Part shown: positions 8,047 to 17,143 of the stretch, piece by piece
How positions within the stretch are numbered: position 1 is the first letter of the stretch
How the letters are laid out: every line of letters starts with the position of its first letter
Assembly (NCBI RefSeq): GCF_036492835.1
Contig: NZ_AP025314.1
Coordinates: forward strand, 620,001-684,000
Direction: 5' to 3'
DNA: 64,000 nucleotides
Origin: Fulvitalea axinellae
GTDB taxonomy: Bacteria; Bacteroidota; Bacteroidia; Cytophagales; Cyclobacteriaceae
Program-made: the position numbers and the translations under genes
Notes under the pieces: generated by a model
Databases searched by the model: none
What the model saw: only the letters and a program-made list of their open reading frames with translations
What the model was told of the DNA's origin: nothing

Positions 8047-8649
8047 TTATCCGGCCCGGCGGTGTGTGTCGGGTTGTATTTTCGGGGTGGCTTCGGTTTT
8101 AGGCCTTATGTTGTAGCTTAGGCTCGGTCGTCGTTTTTTCGGGGCGGGTTTCGTTTCTTCGCCGTTTTGGATGGCTTTCAGTTCGTTGCGGAATTCTCGC
8201 CAGCGCCACCAGCGCCGGAGCAGGCGGTGGTGTTCGAACAGTTCGAAATAATGGAAGGGCTTCTCGTAGGTTTTGAACAGGGACCTGAGTCGGTACATCT
8301 GGCTACCTATAAATCCGGTGAGGCCCCGGCGGTAAAATTTGTCGTCGGAATGCCACGCTATAAACACTCTGGGCAGTTTTAGCCTGAAATCGCTTACGCC
8401 TACCAAGCGTTTGTAATCCGGGCGCCGGCGGTTATGGCCTACGCAAATGCGCTGGCGGGCTTCGGCGAGCCTGTGTGCCAAGTCCGGGCAGTATCCGGAA
8501 AACTGGATGGTGTTCCGTTGAAGTTCCCTACTGATAGTGGATGGCGAACGCCTTAAAAATTTGGCGATGGAACGCCGTGATTCGCCAAAGGCCCGGAGGC
8601 GCAGGATCATTTCCCGTTCATGCAAATCAAGGCGTCTGTATTCTTTCAT
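8047..8649 (-). CDS. Orphan IS30-type helix-turn-helix protein, copy A (200 aa, no DDE domain)
   Basis: Residues 5-45 (LDLHEREMILRLRAFGESRR then SIAKFLRRSPSTISREL) match the N-terminal HTH of IS30-family transposases, and the AHRLAEARQR segment matches the stretch after it. The rest is unlike IS30: a basic, tryptophan-rich module (FIAWHSDDKFYRRGLTGF..., RRWWRWREFR) and a proline/lysine-rich tail. There is no DDE triad. It differs from copies B and C at roughly 15-20 residues, with many silent nucleotide changes, which suggests selection on the protein. Function unknown; DNA binding is likely. Confidence 0.75.
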   Translation of the reverse strand: MKEYRRLDLHEREMILRLRAFGESRRSIAKFLRRSPSTISRELQRNTIQFSGYCPDLAHRLAEARQRICVGHNRRRPDYKRLVGVSDFRLKLPRVFIAWHSDDKFYRRGLTGFIGSQMYRLRSLFKTYEKPFHYFELFEHHRLLRRWWRWREFRNELKAIQNGEETKPAPKKRRPSLSYNIRPKTEATPKIQPDTHRRAG

Positions 8650-8841
8650 TTTGTAGGCTGTTTCTTTATCCTGTAAATCACAAACTGTAGGCCGTGGTAT
8701 TTTTTTGTGGTGGGTGTTTGTGTATCAATTTTGGGTGTTATCAAAAAATACTCTTGTAAAATGCGGTATACCGAAACCGTTGGCGGTTTGCTCTATTCCG
8801 TAGGTAGCCATGTTTGGAGTACACGCTATTTGCGTTTTGTT

Positions 8842-9789
8842 TTACTTTCCGGTTTTGTCGATTAATATAAAAAGGCCGTCTTTCGCTTTTTGTCCATAAA
8901 TGGCGATGGCGAAATCGGGGTCAAAGTACAGATACTCCTTGTTTTCAAGATTACAGCTACTCTTTTTGCCTAGCTGGGCTTTAGCGAATTCACGGTATTT
9001 TATCTCGGTGCCGTTACTTAATACTATCGGATTCCCTATTTCTGTATAAACGTCAATTTCTCCAAGCAGTATTTCTTCCGGATCCGCCTCTATCGCAAAC
9101 TCTGTCGTCATCTCATGTCTTGGCAATATGTAGTCGGTTGTCTCGTATTGGAAAAACGAATCTTTATTCCTTTTCTCCTTAATATCATAATAGGAAACCC
9201 TAATGACATTGTCATTGTCAATAAGGTCCGCCGGTATTTTCATGGAGAAAGTGCCGTCCTTGGCCGAATAAGCGATATACAGCTTTAGGGGTGATACGAA
9301 GGTTATTTTTGAGTTTTCGACAGGTTTCCCTAAGTCCTTGGAAGTTACTATGCCTTTGAAAATGATGAAATCATCCGATTTCGGTTCGTTGGGCTCAGTA
9401 TAGTTGGTTTTTTCTTTTTTTGACCTAAGCACTTTGTCCGGGCTAGGGGAGAGCTCGGTTTCCACGGCAAGGTTTTCCGCATGCAGGGTTTGGCCTACTG
9501 TTAATGCGGAAGCGATAATTAATCCTGCGGCCACATTGGATTTGGGCAAGTTAAGTTTGAAGTCGTTGCCCGGGCTGAATATTGGAGCGTTTAGTTGGGA
9601 GCGTGTCAATCTCGCGCATATCCTTTTGCCCGGTTTTTCAATTATTTCCGATATTTCGGTTTGATTGAGGCCAGTGAAGTCAATAATGTTTTTTGAGCAT
9701 AAATCGCAATACCTGCCCTTACGATTGGGCTTCATGTTTTCCCACTTTTCGTCGCAAGGGTTATTCAGTTTCAAAAACTTGTTTTTCAT
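8842..9789 (-). CDS. CxxC and carboxypeptidase-regulatory-like domain protein
   Basis: The N-terminus carries a conserved Bacteroidetes block: NPCDEKWENM (Cys 12), GRYCDLCSKNIIDFTGLN (Cys 28, Cys 31) and KRICARLT (Cys about 57), probably a small metal- or redox-binding module in the cytoplasm. A hydrophobic stretch near residues 85-103 should be a membrane anchor. Residues about 140-225 (FKGIVTSKDLGKPVENSKIT) form a CarboxypepD_reg-like beta sandwich. The layout resembles proteins linked to TonB or anti-sigma functions, but the actual role is unknown. It stands as a single minus-strand gene after repeat unit A. Confidence 0.7.
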   Translation of the reverse strand: MKNKFLKLNNPCDEKWENMKPNRKGRYCDLCSKNIIDFTGLNQTEISEIIEKPGKRICARLTRSQLNAPIFSPGNDFKLNLPKSNVAAGLIIASALTVGQTLHAENLAVETELSPSPDKVLRSKKEKTNYTEPNEPKSDDFIIFKGIVTSKDLGKPVENSKITFVSPLKLYIAYSAKDGTFSMKIPADLIDNDNVIRVSYYDIKEKRNKDSFFQYETTDYILPRHEMTTEFAIEADPEEILLGEIDVYTEIGNPIVLSNGTEIKYREFAKAQLGKKSSCNLENKEYLYFDPDFAIAIYGQKAKDGLFILIDKTGK

Positions 9790-9867
9790 GGGTTTGTGTT
9801 TTAAATGAATGCCGACGATTAGTGCATGGGTTTTTGCTAATCTTACGGGAGCGGAGGATAAACGACT

Positions 9868-10260
9868 TTAAATAAGATCTTCCCGATCGGAATCTATCTC
9901 GATCTCTTCTTTCGTTTTGCCGAAGCCCAGTTTGTTCAACTTCTTCAAATAGGGAAGAAATTGCTCGTCATCGGTTTCGTACAGATTGACTTCCCACAAG
10001 AATCTGATGGCCCAAAAGTACCATCTGCCCGGCGGATCGTATTTTTTTAGGTATTCGACGCGTTCGTCGAAACTCGGCTTTTTTTGATCCAGCCATTCGC
10101 CCAAAATACTGATATGACCCTCTCCTCCGCCCATTCTCCATCCGATACTGTATGGAGAGGCCTCAGGTTCGTAGATCCATGGTGGCGGTACGTCCCCGTA
10201 TTTATCGATTAACTTCTTACTCGATGTGATATACCATTCCTCATTTTCTAGTCTTCCCAT
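9868..10260 (-). CDS. Immunity-like orphan protein (130 aa)
   Basis: The acidic protein contains PYSIGWRMGGGEGHI at about residues 36-50, a block I associate with small proteins found near polymorphic toxin genes, and an aromatic C-terminal helix (WYFWAIRFLWEV). No catalytic pattern is visible. It is 44 bp downstream of the next minus-strand gene (10304-10969), so the two may be co-transcribed. The role as an immunity protein is inferred. Confidence 0.55.
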   Translation of the reverse strand: MGRLENEEWYITSSKKLIDKYGDVPPPWIYEPEASPYSIGWRMGGGEGHISILGEWLDQKKPSFDERVEYLKKYDPPGRWYFWAIRFLWEVNLYETDDEQFLPYLKKLNKLGFGKTKEEIEIDSDREDLI

Positions 10261-10303
10261 AAACTGATAATCGTAACGTTTCTATATGCTAAAGAGGTTT
10301 TCT

Positions 10304-10969
10304 TTATTCTACAAATTCCCATTCAATGTTTGTGATATTTTTATCGGATAACCACTCCAAAGCGCTGTTAAGTTCTTCTATTGAGAATATCTCTATCTGG
10401 CACTTGTCAGTCTCAATAATCAAATATTTATATCTCTCGAAATCGTTTCTGAATTCTGCTGTTTTTGACACTTCCCGTAAAGAAAAAACCGTGTCTGATA
10501 GTGGGGGAGGCTCTTTAATTGACAAACACCGCTGATCACTTTTAACCAACAACTCCTCTAGCTTATCTCCGAGTATCTCAAAGATTCTATTAAGTTCCTG
10601 GTCATTCAGCTCCTTTCCTCTGGCTTTGTAGTTTTCAAAGTTATCTCCTAGGTATTTGGCATCTTCCAACTCCAAATACTTATTGAAATTACCGTTATAC
10701 AATGCGTTTTTTGCGCTTCTTATTTCCTCTAATTTCTTGTCTTCGAGTATCCTTTCAAGGTGCGTATTGTTAATCCGTACCCAGATAGGGCTGGAAGAAA
10801 TCGCTTCGAAACTTATATCGATTTCGTCTCCTTTGCCGTTTGTGCTGGTAAAATGATATTCATAGGCAAGTTGCCCCTCTTTGAATTTTTTAAACCCATA
10901 TTTTTTAATCCGAAAAGCATTCTGATTAATCGAATTTTTGATGTCTTTATATAGGTTGAATTCTTTCAT
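10304..10969 (-). CDS. Orphan protein (221 aa), unknown function
   Basis: The protein is highly charged, alpha/beta, with no signal peptide and no recognised motif. It ends in an aromatic-acidic tail (NITNIEWEFVE). It is the first gene of a pair with 9868-10260. Its upstream gap (10970-11307) contains a dispersed 230-bp repeat rather than a clear promoter. Confidence 0.5.
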   Translation of the reverse strand: MKEFNLYKDIKNSINQNAFRIKKYGFKKFKEGQLAYEYHFTSTNGKGDEIDISFEAISSSPIWVRINNTHLERILEDKKLEEIRSAKNALYNGNFNKYLELEDAKYLGDNFENYKARGKELNDQELNRIFEILGDKLEELLVKSDQRCLSIKEPPPLSDTVFSLREVSKTAEFRNDFERYKYLIIETDKCQIEIFSIEELNSALEWLSDKNITNIEWEFVE

Positions 10970-11010
10970 TATCTAATAGGCCTTTAACCCTTGTATACTC
11001 CATACATAAT

Positions 11011-11238
11011 TATCGGCATTTAAAATACGATATCCCGAAACCATAAACGGATTGCTTATAACAAGCTCCGGTATTACTTTTTAAGAGATTAAAAAGTAAC
11101 CAAAAAATCTTCTTAAATACGGCTACAAATTTTTCTTCCATCCAAAAGCATGGCGGTTATGGAAGAAAAATAAAGGCCTGAAATTAGTCTTTTGGAATGT
11201 ATAGGAATCAATATTGATCGGACCCGTAAGGCGAATGA
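11011..11238. repeat. Dispersed 230-bp intergenic repeat, copy 1
   Basis: The stretch matches 32409-32640 with scattered changes. It contains two stem-loops: ACTTTTT/AAAAAGT near 11085-11100, and a perfect 13-bp inverted repeat ATTTTTCTTCCAT (11129-11141) with ATGGAAGAAAAAT (11159-11171). No open frame is conserved between the copies. It fills most of the 338-bp gap between genes. Confidence 0.85.
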
Positions 11239-11307
11239 AACAGAACTGTTTCACATAATTTTAGCCTGTATATTAGGTGGTTGCGCTGGGTAATCGGTTT
11301 CAAAAAT

Positions 11308-11733
11308 CTAGTTGTTCAGCTTTACCTCTTCAAGCTTGTAGTACGCGCATTCGTCTTCGCCTATATTATTGTTTCTTTCATTAACGGCCTTTTCCATTTT
11401 TGATTTGTCGGAAGATAAAAGGACCAGCTCTTTCATGATTTGGCCAAACATCTCAACTAGCCTGCACACAAGAAAAACACTCTCACTTTCTTCAAAAGAA
11501 GATCCCTCGTCTATTTTATCGCAGACGTCAATAATCTTAAGGTCATTAACCAAGTCAACGTCTTTATAGGCTTGTTCCTTCCATTCGTCTTTAAGGCGAT
11601 ACTTGTTTATGAGGTTGGCTTTTTTGTCTTCGGCGAGTTTATGATTGTCAAAGATGCCCAGAAAAAGATCTTCGCCCGTATACGGCGAGATTTCCCTTTC
11701 TAATAAGAATAACCTTTTACGCTCTTTCTCCAT
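11308..11733 (-). CDS. Orphan protein (141 aa), unknown function
   Basis: A soluble, mostly helical, charged protein without recognised motifs. Its ATG is 18 bp after the stop of the gene at 11752-12186, so the two should form one transcript. The pair looks like two immunity-type genes in tandem. Confidence 0.5.
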   Translation of the reverse strand: MEKERKRLFLLEREISPYTGEDLFLGIFDNHKLAEDKKANLINKYRLKDEWKEQAYKDVDLVNDLKIIDVCDKIDEGSSFEESESVFLVCRLVEMFGQIMKELVLLSSDKSKMEKAVNERNNNIGEDECAYYKLEEVKLNN

Positions 11734-11751
11734 TTCGTTTGCTCTGGGTTA

Positions 11752-12186
11752 TCATTCAAAATACGTTAAGCTTTCCTTAGCGTTTTCGGTTATTTCCGAA
11801 TCCAAACCCGGATTCTCGGCTATAACTTTCAAAAGCTCTAAATACGTCTTTCTCTTAGGGTTTGCTTTGTCGTTTATTAATCGGTGCAATAAGAAGATTG
11901 TGTATTCGGTCGGTTTTCTGTTTAGAGACTCTACCAGAATTTCTTCATACCCTTTTTTGTAATGCAGTTCAATAAAACTGCCCAAGGGTCCGGGACCGCC
12001 AAAATCAATGTTTGGGCTCCTTTCGATTAACTTTAAGATTGGCTCGACGAATTCGATATTATTCTCACGCTCTTCGATTTCGTCTGTCAGATCATAAGCA
12101 TCGTCTATAAAATCATATTTATCACCGCTTTCGTGAGCTTTTAAGATCAAACTCTCAAGTTTTTCAAGGATCTCTTCTTTTGTCAT
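11752..12186 (-). CDS. Helical-repeat immunity-like protein (144 aa)
   Basis: After two N-terminal acidic helices the protein carries IDFGGPGPLGSFIELHYKKG at about residues 75-94 and then KPTEYTIFLLHRLIN. This GPG-plus-helix pattern is common in short HEAT-like proteins encoded beside contact-dependent or T6SS toxins. No toxin gene is nearby. It is the first gene of a two-gene unit with 11308-11733. The immunity role is inference. Confidence 0.6.
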   Translation of the reverse strand: MTKEEILEKLESLILKAHESGDKYDFIDDAYDLTDEIEERENNIEFVEPILKLIERSPNIDFGGPGPLGSFIELHYKKGYEEILVESLNRKPTEYTIFLLHRLINDKANPKRKTYLELLKVIAENPGLDSEITENAKESLTYFE

Positions 12187-12264
12187 TGTTTGTTTTATCG
12201 TCGTTAAGATTCAATAATAGAGCTCCTTGTTGTTTAACCCAAGGCGGTGGCAAGATAATCTGGA

Positions 12265-12987
12265 TTACTTTTCTAGTGACCGTATCAGATTGATATTGCG
12301 AATCTCAAGTTCTGTCAAAAGATCATTCACATTACTGTAATTGGGAACATGCCATCCCATACGGTCGAAGTATTCCTGCATTTTTTCCGTCTTGAAATCA
12401 TAGTCATATCTGGCGAAGATTTCGTTTCTCATAATCTGAAGCTCTTCTTTCGAATAGAGCCTTAGTTCCTTTTCGGTTAATGAACGGTAAGAGGCGAAGT
12501 GGTACCAGCCTTTATAATATTCATTCAGGCCTGTCTTGAATCCGAACTCGTTTTTGACGATTGACTCAATAGACGATTTATCGATAAGGAGGGCTTTTCC
12601 TTTGAATTCTCCTTCCGTGACGTCAACAAATCTCCCTACCAATTCGCTTGATATAAACCAGCCTGAATTGATTCTGACATTAGTGAGGTTCGTGAAAATA
12701 TGCTTATAGGGATTGGATCTGCCACCTTCCACGGTATACTCAAACTCTCTGATCTGAGCGAATACCTCGCCTTCAAATGTGTTGATCATAAGGCGGACTA
12801 TTCCTTCGGATCCTCCATTCTTTGATTTGCCTAAGACATATGAGCCCAAGTACCTTGATATATCTTCGTGGACATCCTCATTAAACGCTACGTCCTTATA
12901 CTCTACACCTGATATGGTGAAATTCTGGCATTTTGCTTTTGGAGTTAAAACGGCCAGAAGAATAAATAGTGTGATAAGTTTTGACAT
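12265..12987 (-). CDS. Secreted YARHG-domain protein
   Basis: I choose the ATG at 12985-12987, which gives a clean signal peptide (MSKLITLFILLAVLTPKAKC). The C-terminal 70 residues are a YARHG domain: KEELQIMRNEIFARYDYDFK, then MQEYFDRMGWHVPNY, and a closing helix with EIRNINLI. YARHG is thought to be an extracellular or periplasmic binding module in bacteria. The middle region is beta-rich and unassigned. It should be exported. Confidence 0.75.
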   Translation of the reverse strand: MSKLITLFILLAVLTPKAKCQNFTISGVEYKDVAFNEDVHEDISRYLGSYVLGKSKNGGSEGIVRLMINTFEGEVFAQIREFEYTVEGGRSNPYKHIFTNLTNVRINSGWFISSELVGRFVDVTEGEFKGKALLIDKSSIESIVKNEFGFKTGLNEYYKGWYHFASYRSLTEKELRLYSKEELQIMRNEIFARYDYDFKTEKMQEYFDRMGWHVPNYSNVNDLLTELEIRNINLIRSLEK

Positions 12988-13151
12988 CCTGTTCTTGATC
13001 GCTTTTGTGTTTATGATCAAAAATTGGATTTAAATTCCAATTAGGAAATAGAGACTTATCTGTCGTCGGTTGAGACCTTTATTCGTAGGGTCTGTATTAA
13101 TATTCGGTTTTCATTTCTTTATAGTGTTTCTGATTTTGGGATGGTGGTAAA

Positions 13152-13183
13152 CAAAAAAAGCCCGCCAAATCTTGTTGGCGGAC
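13152..13183 (-). terminator. Terminator of the large T9SS protein gene
   Basis: GCCCGCCAA and TTGGCGGAC form the stem, followed (in the minus direction) by a run of eight A on the plus strand, meaning U in the transcript. It lies 29 bp past the stop codon at 13212. Confidence 0.75.
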
Positions 13184-13211
13184 CTTTTCGGTATGATTGT
13201 TTGAAGGTGGA

Positions 13212-16200
13212 TTATCTTTTTACAATCCTGAAAGACTTGTTGGTCCCTTTTCCTTTGATAACCAAGATATATGTTCCCGGCCTCAGGTCCGCGGTGTTGA
13301 TGCGGTATGGTGCGTTGCGGAACGTGGCCGTTAGGATTTCTTTGCCGTCCAGGGCGTGGACGCTGGCGGTCAGGTTGCCGGAATGCTCCGACAGGTTCAC
13401 CGTAAGGCGATCCCCAAACGGATTGGGAACGGCGGCTACGCTTTCGTCTTCGATACCCAACAGCGAGACTTTCAATACTTGGACCGTTTTGACAGCTTCG
13501 GCGGGCTGTACGCAACCGTCGCCGGGGTGGCGGGCCACTATATTCACGTTACCCGGACCGATGGCCTTGAACAAATTGGCTGTGATTTCCGCAACCTTTT
13601 CGGATCCGCTACCCAAACTCAGTGTCGCTTTTTCGCCATGGATGGTGCGCACGTCCAGAGGGGCCGTTTTTCCTGTGTATATTTTGTCGGGAATCTCTCC
13701 GAACACTATTCCCGAAGCCACCGGTGCCACCGTAACGCTGATCGTCTTCTCGGCTTTGCCGTATTTGTCAGTGGAAGCTACCGATACCTTGATTTTGGCC
13801 GTTCCCGCTTTTTCGGGAATCACTTTTTTGCCCTCAAGCCTCAGGACCTCCGTCCCTTCCGCCACTTCCAGCGTCATTGCCCCGTCGGAGTTTGTTTGGG
13901 GCGTCAATTCGACAGGGTCTCCGGCGCAAGACAGTTCCAGATCTTTCAGCCCGTCTATCAGGGCGGTTTCAGCGGTTACCTCTACGGTGAAAATATGTTG
14001 GGCGGATTTATAGCAACCCGTTTCCCCAATGTTCAGCCTAACGTTAGCGACACCGGGGCGCAAAAAGTTCAGGTTCCCGTTTTCCACCGATACTATGTCA
14101 TCGCCGTCGAGTATCTCAAAGGTGGCCGTTCCGTCCGAGTTGGTGTCGAACGTAAGTTCCTTCTTCGGATCGGTTGTTTTGGCGGAAATCCGGGAGGTTG
14201 CCGTGATTTGGGTTCCGTATTTTTTCACGGTGACTTTCGCCCGGGCCATGGTGTTGCCGGAACCGTAGGCTTCCACTGTCGCCACTCCGCCGGCTACGGG
14301 GTGCAATTCCGAACCGTTTAGCGTCACGAACTCCTTGCCTTCTACTATCCGGAACATTACCGGCTTGTCCGCCGTGACTTTCTCCGATAAATCGACCGCA
14401 TCGGAGTCGCAGTTCAGGCTAAAGTCATTGAATACGATAGACTCTTCCACGATTTTCAGTTCGAATACGTCTTCCGTGGCCTCAATACAGCCGTCGCCGT
14501 GGTGGTAAGCCGTCAGCGTAACGGTGCCCGGCTTCAGGGCTTTGATCTTATTGTTGTATCTGGAAATCAAAAGTCCGGAAGCGCGGTCGGTTTTGACAAA
14601 GGCCCGGTCGCCGTGAATGGTTTTCGGAGCGAAATCGATAATGTCGCCCACGTAAATGGTTTCGGGCACGTCGCCGAAATCTATGCTAGAAGTTACGCCG
14701 GTTACCGTAACGTCAATGATCTTTTCGGCATCGATATGTTTGTCCGTGGCGTCTACAAACGCTTTTACCTTCGCTTTGCCCGATTTGTAGGCCTTAAGCT
14801 TTCCGCCTTGGACCGACACGATACCGGCTCCCGAGACTACAGTCAATTTCAGGTCTCCGTCGGAATTGGTCTTCGGGTTCAGCGCTACCGGCTCGTCAGT
14901 ACAGCTTAAGGTTATATCCTCGAAGTCCGTGATTTCGGTTTCTTCCAACGGAGGCGTAACTTCGATATTCATGGCCGCCGCGTTAGGTAAATAGCAGTCG
15001 GATCCCTCCAATATGGCGACCACAATGGCCTTTCCAGTCTTTAGAAGTTTTAAGGTGCTTCCTTCCACGCTTACCACATCTTTGCCCGTGATTACCTCAT
15101 AGCTGATGCTTCCGTCGGAGTTGGTCAACGCGTACAACGGTATCGTTCCTTTGGTAATGGAAGCGGTTGTCTCTTGGGGAAATTTAATTTCCGGGATTTT
15201 TTTGGCCACGGTGACTGTCTGGATATAGCTGTCCCCTTTGTCGTTATAGGCCTGAATCTTTACGTCCCCGGCTTTGATCGGGTGGAAGTTATAGCCGTCG
15301 AGGCGGGCGTAGTCCGCGCCTTCCAATATCCGGAACTGCAAAGGCGTCTCGGCCTCGGTTTTTGTCCTAAGGTCCACCGGCTCGCCATCGCAGAAACTGG
15401 TGAAGGTGTTGAACACGATGGTAGGCTGGGGCTGGATCAGCACGCTGTAGTCTTCCGTTTCGCCCTTATATTGCGTGGCGAAAGTTATCGGAAGCTCTTT
15501 GCCCGACTCTCCGCCCACCATTACCCGCATATGCAATAATTTGCCTTCCACCGCCGTAGGGGGCGCCACAAACTGGGCCTTGGCCGTGGTGGTGCCGAAC
15601 GTCACGTCGTCGAGAAGGACTTTTTCGCTGTCGTCGAAAAGGCCGTTGTTATTGAAGTCGATATAAACCTGCACTACGGGCGTATTCTTATAACTGGCCG
15701 GCTTATAGGCGGTGATTTCTATTTCGTGGGTAAAACCCTTGGTGAGAGAGGCCGTGTAAAGGTACCGGTTGTCGAGGTAACCGTTCTCGGCGAAGTGCAG
15801 TGTTGCGTCTACGCTCGGAGCGTATGTTTTGCACAGCGTTTTCTTGTTGACGGTAACCTGCGTAATCCCCGCGGACTTCGACAGGTCCTCCAAATTGATT
15901 GGCTTCATGGGTTGCACTTTTTTCGGAGGGAAAAGGGTTCCGAGATTGGAATGCCCCATAGTGCCCTCCGGAAACCAGTCCCGGTCGATATTCCATGTTC
16001 GTGATTCGCTATTGTTCAGCACCACTTCCGACGCTATTTGTTGGAGCCTTTGGGCGTCGTCCCCAACACTGCTGTAATCAACCGCCGGCGATTCCCTGAA
16101 CAGCGTGGCGTAAAAAACGCAAGCGGCCAGGTAGGTGCCGGTGTTGCTGGGGTGCGAGCCGTCGGCGGCGTAAACGGAGAAGCCTTCGGCTTTGGCCTTG

Positions 16201-16736
16201 CGGAAGGCCACGGCCACGGGGGAGATCCTTACCGGCAGGTTCTTGCCTATATTGGTATAATGGTCGATATACCGTTGGGCCATTTCCTCATAGGTCATGT
16301 CCATTTGTTTGAGCCACGCGTTGCCCTCATCTCTGCCCCAAGTCATATACACCACTCCTTCGGAACCATTTTGGGGAGTCTTGATTTTTTTCCTTACGAA
16401 TTCCGTTATGGAATTCCGGTTACCGCCGCCGTTCAGTATCGGCTGTTGGCTTTGGTCCTGCAACACCACATAATTCCAGTCTCTGGAACTGAGAAGCCCT
16501 TGGGTGTGGTCGTTCTTCAGGTGTTGGTCAAGCCTATAGCCTCCGGGGGTGTAGGATTGTACGTACACGGTTTTTCCTCCGGATTTGGCGAGCTTTCTGA
16601 ACTGCTCGGGCAGGTCGTTGGCTCCGGTGTAGCTGTTTCCCAGAAACAGGACCGAGGTGGTTTGCTCTTGTCCGAATCCGGAGAAAGGCAAAATCAGGAC
16701 AGCCGCCATCAGCGACCGTATAAAAAAATTCTTCAT
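13212..16736 (-). CDS. Secreted SGNH hydrolase with GEVED and Ig-like repeats, T9SS sorting domain
   Basis: A signal peptide (residues 1-22) is followed by a DUF4886-like SGNH hydrolase domain: the Ser motif is VLFLGNSYTGAND and the Asp/His motif ADGSHPSNTGTYLA (about residue 190). Residues about 325-435 form a GEVED domain (VYIDFNNNGLFDDSEKV). From about 440 to 1080 there are Big-type Ig-like repeats in recurring pairs (SDGxxxxEVxxG and the GEIPxxIYxGxxxxL type). The last 80 residues are a T9SS type A sorting domain (VPNPFGDRLTVNL ... LRPGTYILVIKG). The substrate is probably an esterified glycan, but that is inference. Single gene with its own terminator. Confidence 0.85.
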   Translation of the reverse strand: MKNFFIRSLMAAVLILPFSGFGQEQTTSVLFLGNSYTGANDLPEQFRKLAKSGGKTVYVQSYTPGGYRLDQHLKNDHTQGLLSSRDWNYVVLQDQSQQPILNGGGNRNSITEFVRKKIKTPQNGSEGVVYMTWGRDEGNAWLKQMDMTYEEMAQRYIDHYTNIGKNLPVRISPVAVAFRKAKAEGFSVYAADGSHPSNTGTYLAACVFYATLFRESPAVDYSSVGDDAQRLQQIASEVVLNNSESRTWNIDRDWFPEGTMGHSNLGTLFPPKKVQPMKPINLEDLSKSAGITQVTVNKKTLCKTYAPSVDATLHFAENGYLDNRYLYTASLTKGFTHEIEITAYKPASYKNTPVVQVYIDFNNNGLFDDSEKVLLDDVTFGTTTAKAQFVAPPTAVEGKLLHMRVMVGGESGKELPITFATQYKGETEDYSVLIQPQPTIVFNTFTSFCDGEPVDLRTKTEAETPLQFRILEGADYARLDGYNFHPIKAGDVKIQAYNDKGDSYIQTVTVAKKIPEIKFPQETTASITKGTIPLYALTNSDGSISYEVITGKDVVSVEGSTLKLLKTGKAIVVAILEGSDCYLPNAAAMNIEVTPPLEETEITDFEDITLSCTDEPVALNPKTNSDGDLKLTVVSGAGIVSVQGGKLKAYKSGKAKVKAFVDATDKHIDAEKIIDVTVTGVTSSIDFGDVPETIYVGDIIDFAPKTIHGDRAFVKTDRASGLLISRYNNKIKALKPGTVTLTAYHHGDGCIEATEDVFELKIVEESIVFNDFSLNCDSDAVDLSEKVTADKPVMFRIVEGKEFVTLNGSELHPVAGGVATVEAYGSGNTMARAKVTVKKYGTQITATSRISAKTTDPKKELTFDTNSDGTATFEILDGDDIVSVENGNLNFLRPGVANVRLNIGETGCYKSAQHIFTVEVTAETALIDGLKDLELSCAGDPVELTPQTNSDGAMTLEVAEGTEVLRLEGKKVIPEKAGTAKIKVSVASTDKYGKAEKTISVTVAPVASGIVFGEIPDKIYTGKTAPLDVRTIHGEKATLSLGSGSEKVAEITANLFKAIGPGNVNIVARHPGDGCVQPAEAVKTVQVLKVSLLGIEDESVAAVPNPFGDRLTVNLSEHSGNLTASVHALDGKEILTATFRNAPYRINTADLRPGTYILVIKGKGTNKSFRIVKR

Positions 16737-17084
16737 ATTTTATGTGATTCGTTCTTTATGCACTAGCCCGCAGGGCGTTTTTTAGGCCATTGGAAATGTT
16801 CGGCAGAAGATTCCGAAAGTAGCCGAAAACGGGTGTATTTCCAGCCATGCCATTTCTTGGACGCAAAAGAAAGCCTACGGGCAAAGGGTAATTTTTGGAA
16901 GAGTAAATTTAAAAATTGCTTGGCCGAATATATGGACCATTTCCATCTATACCTATAACAAATCAATCATCATGCGTGCATTTAACCGGATTTTTAGGGT
17001 AATGGGGAGATTTGAGCGTGATGGAGGGAAGGAGAGGGGAGACTAGTGTCGGTGAGTTTCAAAAAATAAGGTGTGTTATAAGAG

Positions 17085-17128
17085 GCGCTTGCCATAAGAA
17101 AAATCACATGCATGGGTGCTCGCAATGG
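17085..17128 (-). repeat. REP-like palindromic element, copy R4 (short)
   Basis: This short copy keeps the core (AAAAATCACATGCATGGGTG, then CTCGCAATGG) and begins 16 bp beyond the stop of the gene at 17144-17407. The rest of the 407-bp gap 16737-17143 holds nothing I can support; the 67-codon frame there has no recognisable features. Confidence 0.6.
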
Positions 17129-17143
17129 CTCCTTTTATGTGAT

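Larger units (their letters stand above)
7694..8775 (-). repeat. HTH-orphan repeat unit A (gene plus conserved flanks)
   Basis: From AATAAATAACAGTAATACCG at 7694 this stretch matches 24772-25860 through the 3' flank, the hairpin, the gene and about 110 bp upstream of the start. The copy at 19861-20656 shares only the inner part. No long terminal inverted repeats or target duplications are obvious. The 7673-8046 gap contains only this conserved 3' flank and the terminator. Confidence 0.7.

Noticed and set aside
13356..14321. Long plus-strand frames opposite the T9SS protein
   Set aside because: Shadow of the Ig-repeat coding region; no recognisable protein.
16763..16966. 67-codon minus-strand frame near the T9SS gene
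   Set aside because: No start signal, odd composition, no family; treated as non-coding.
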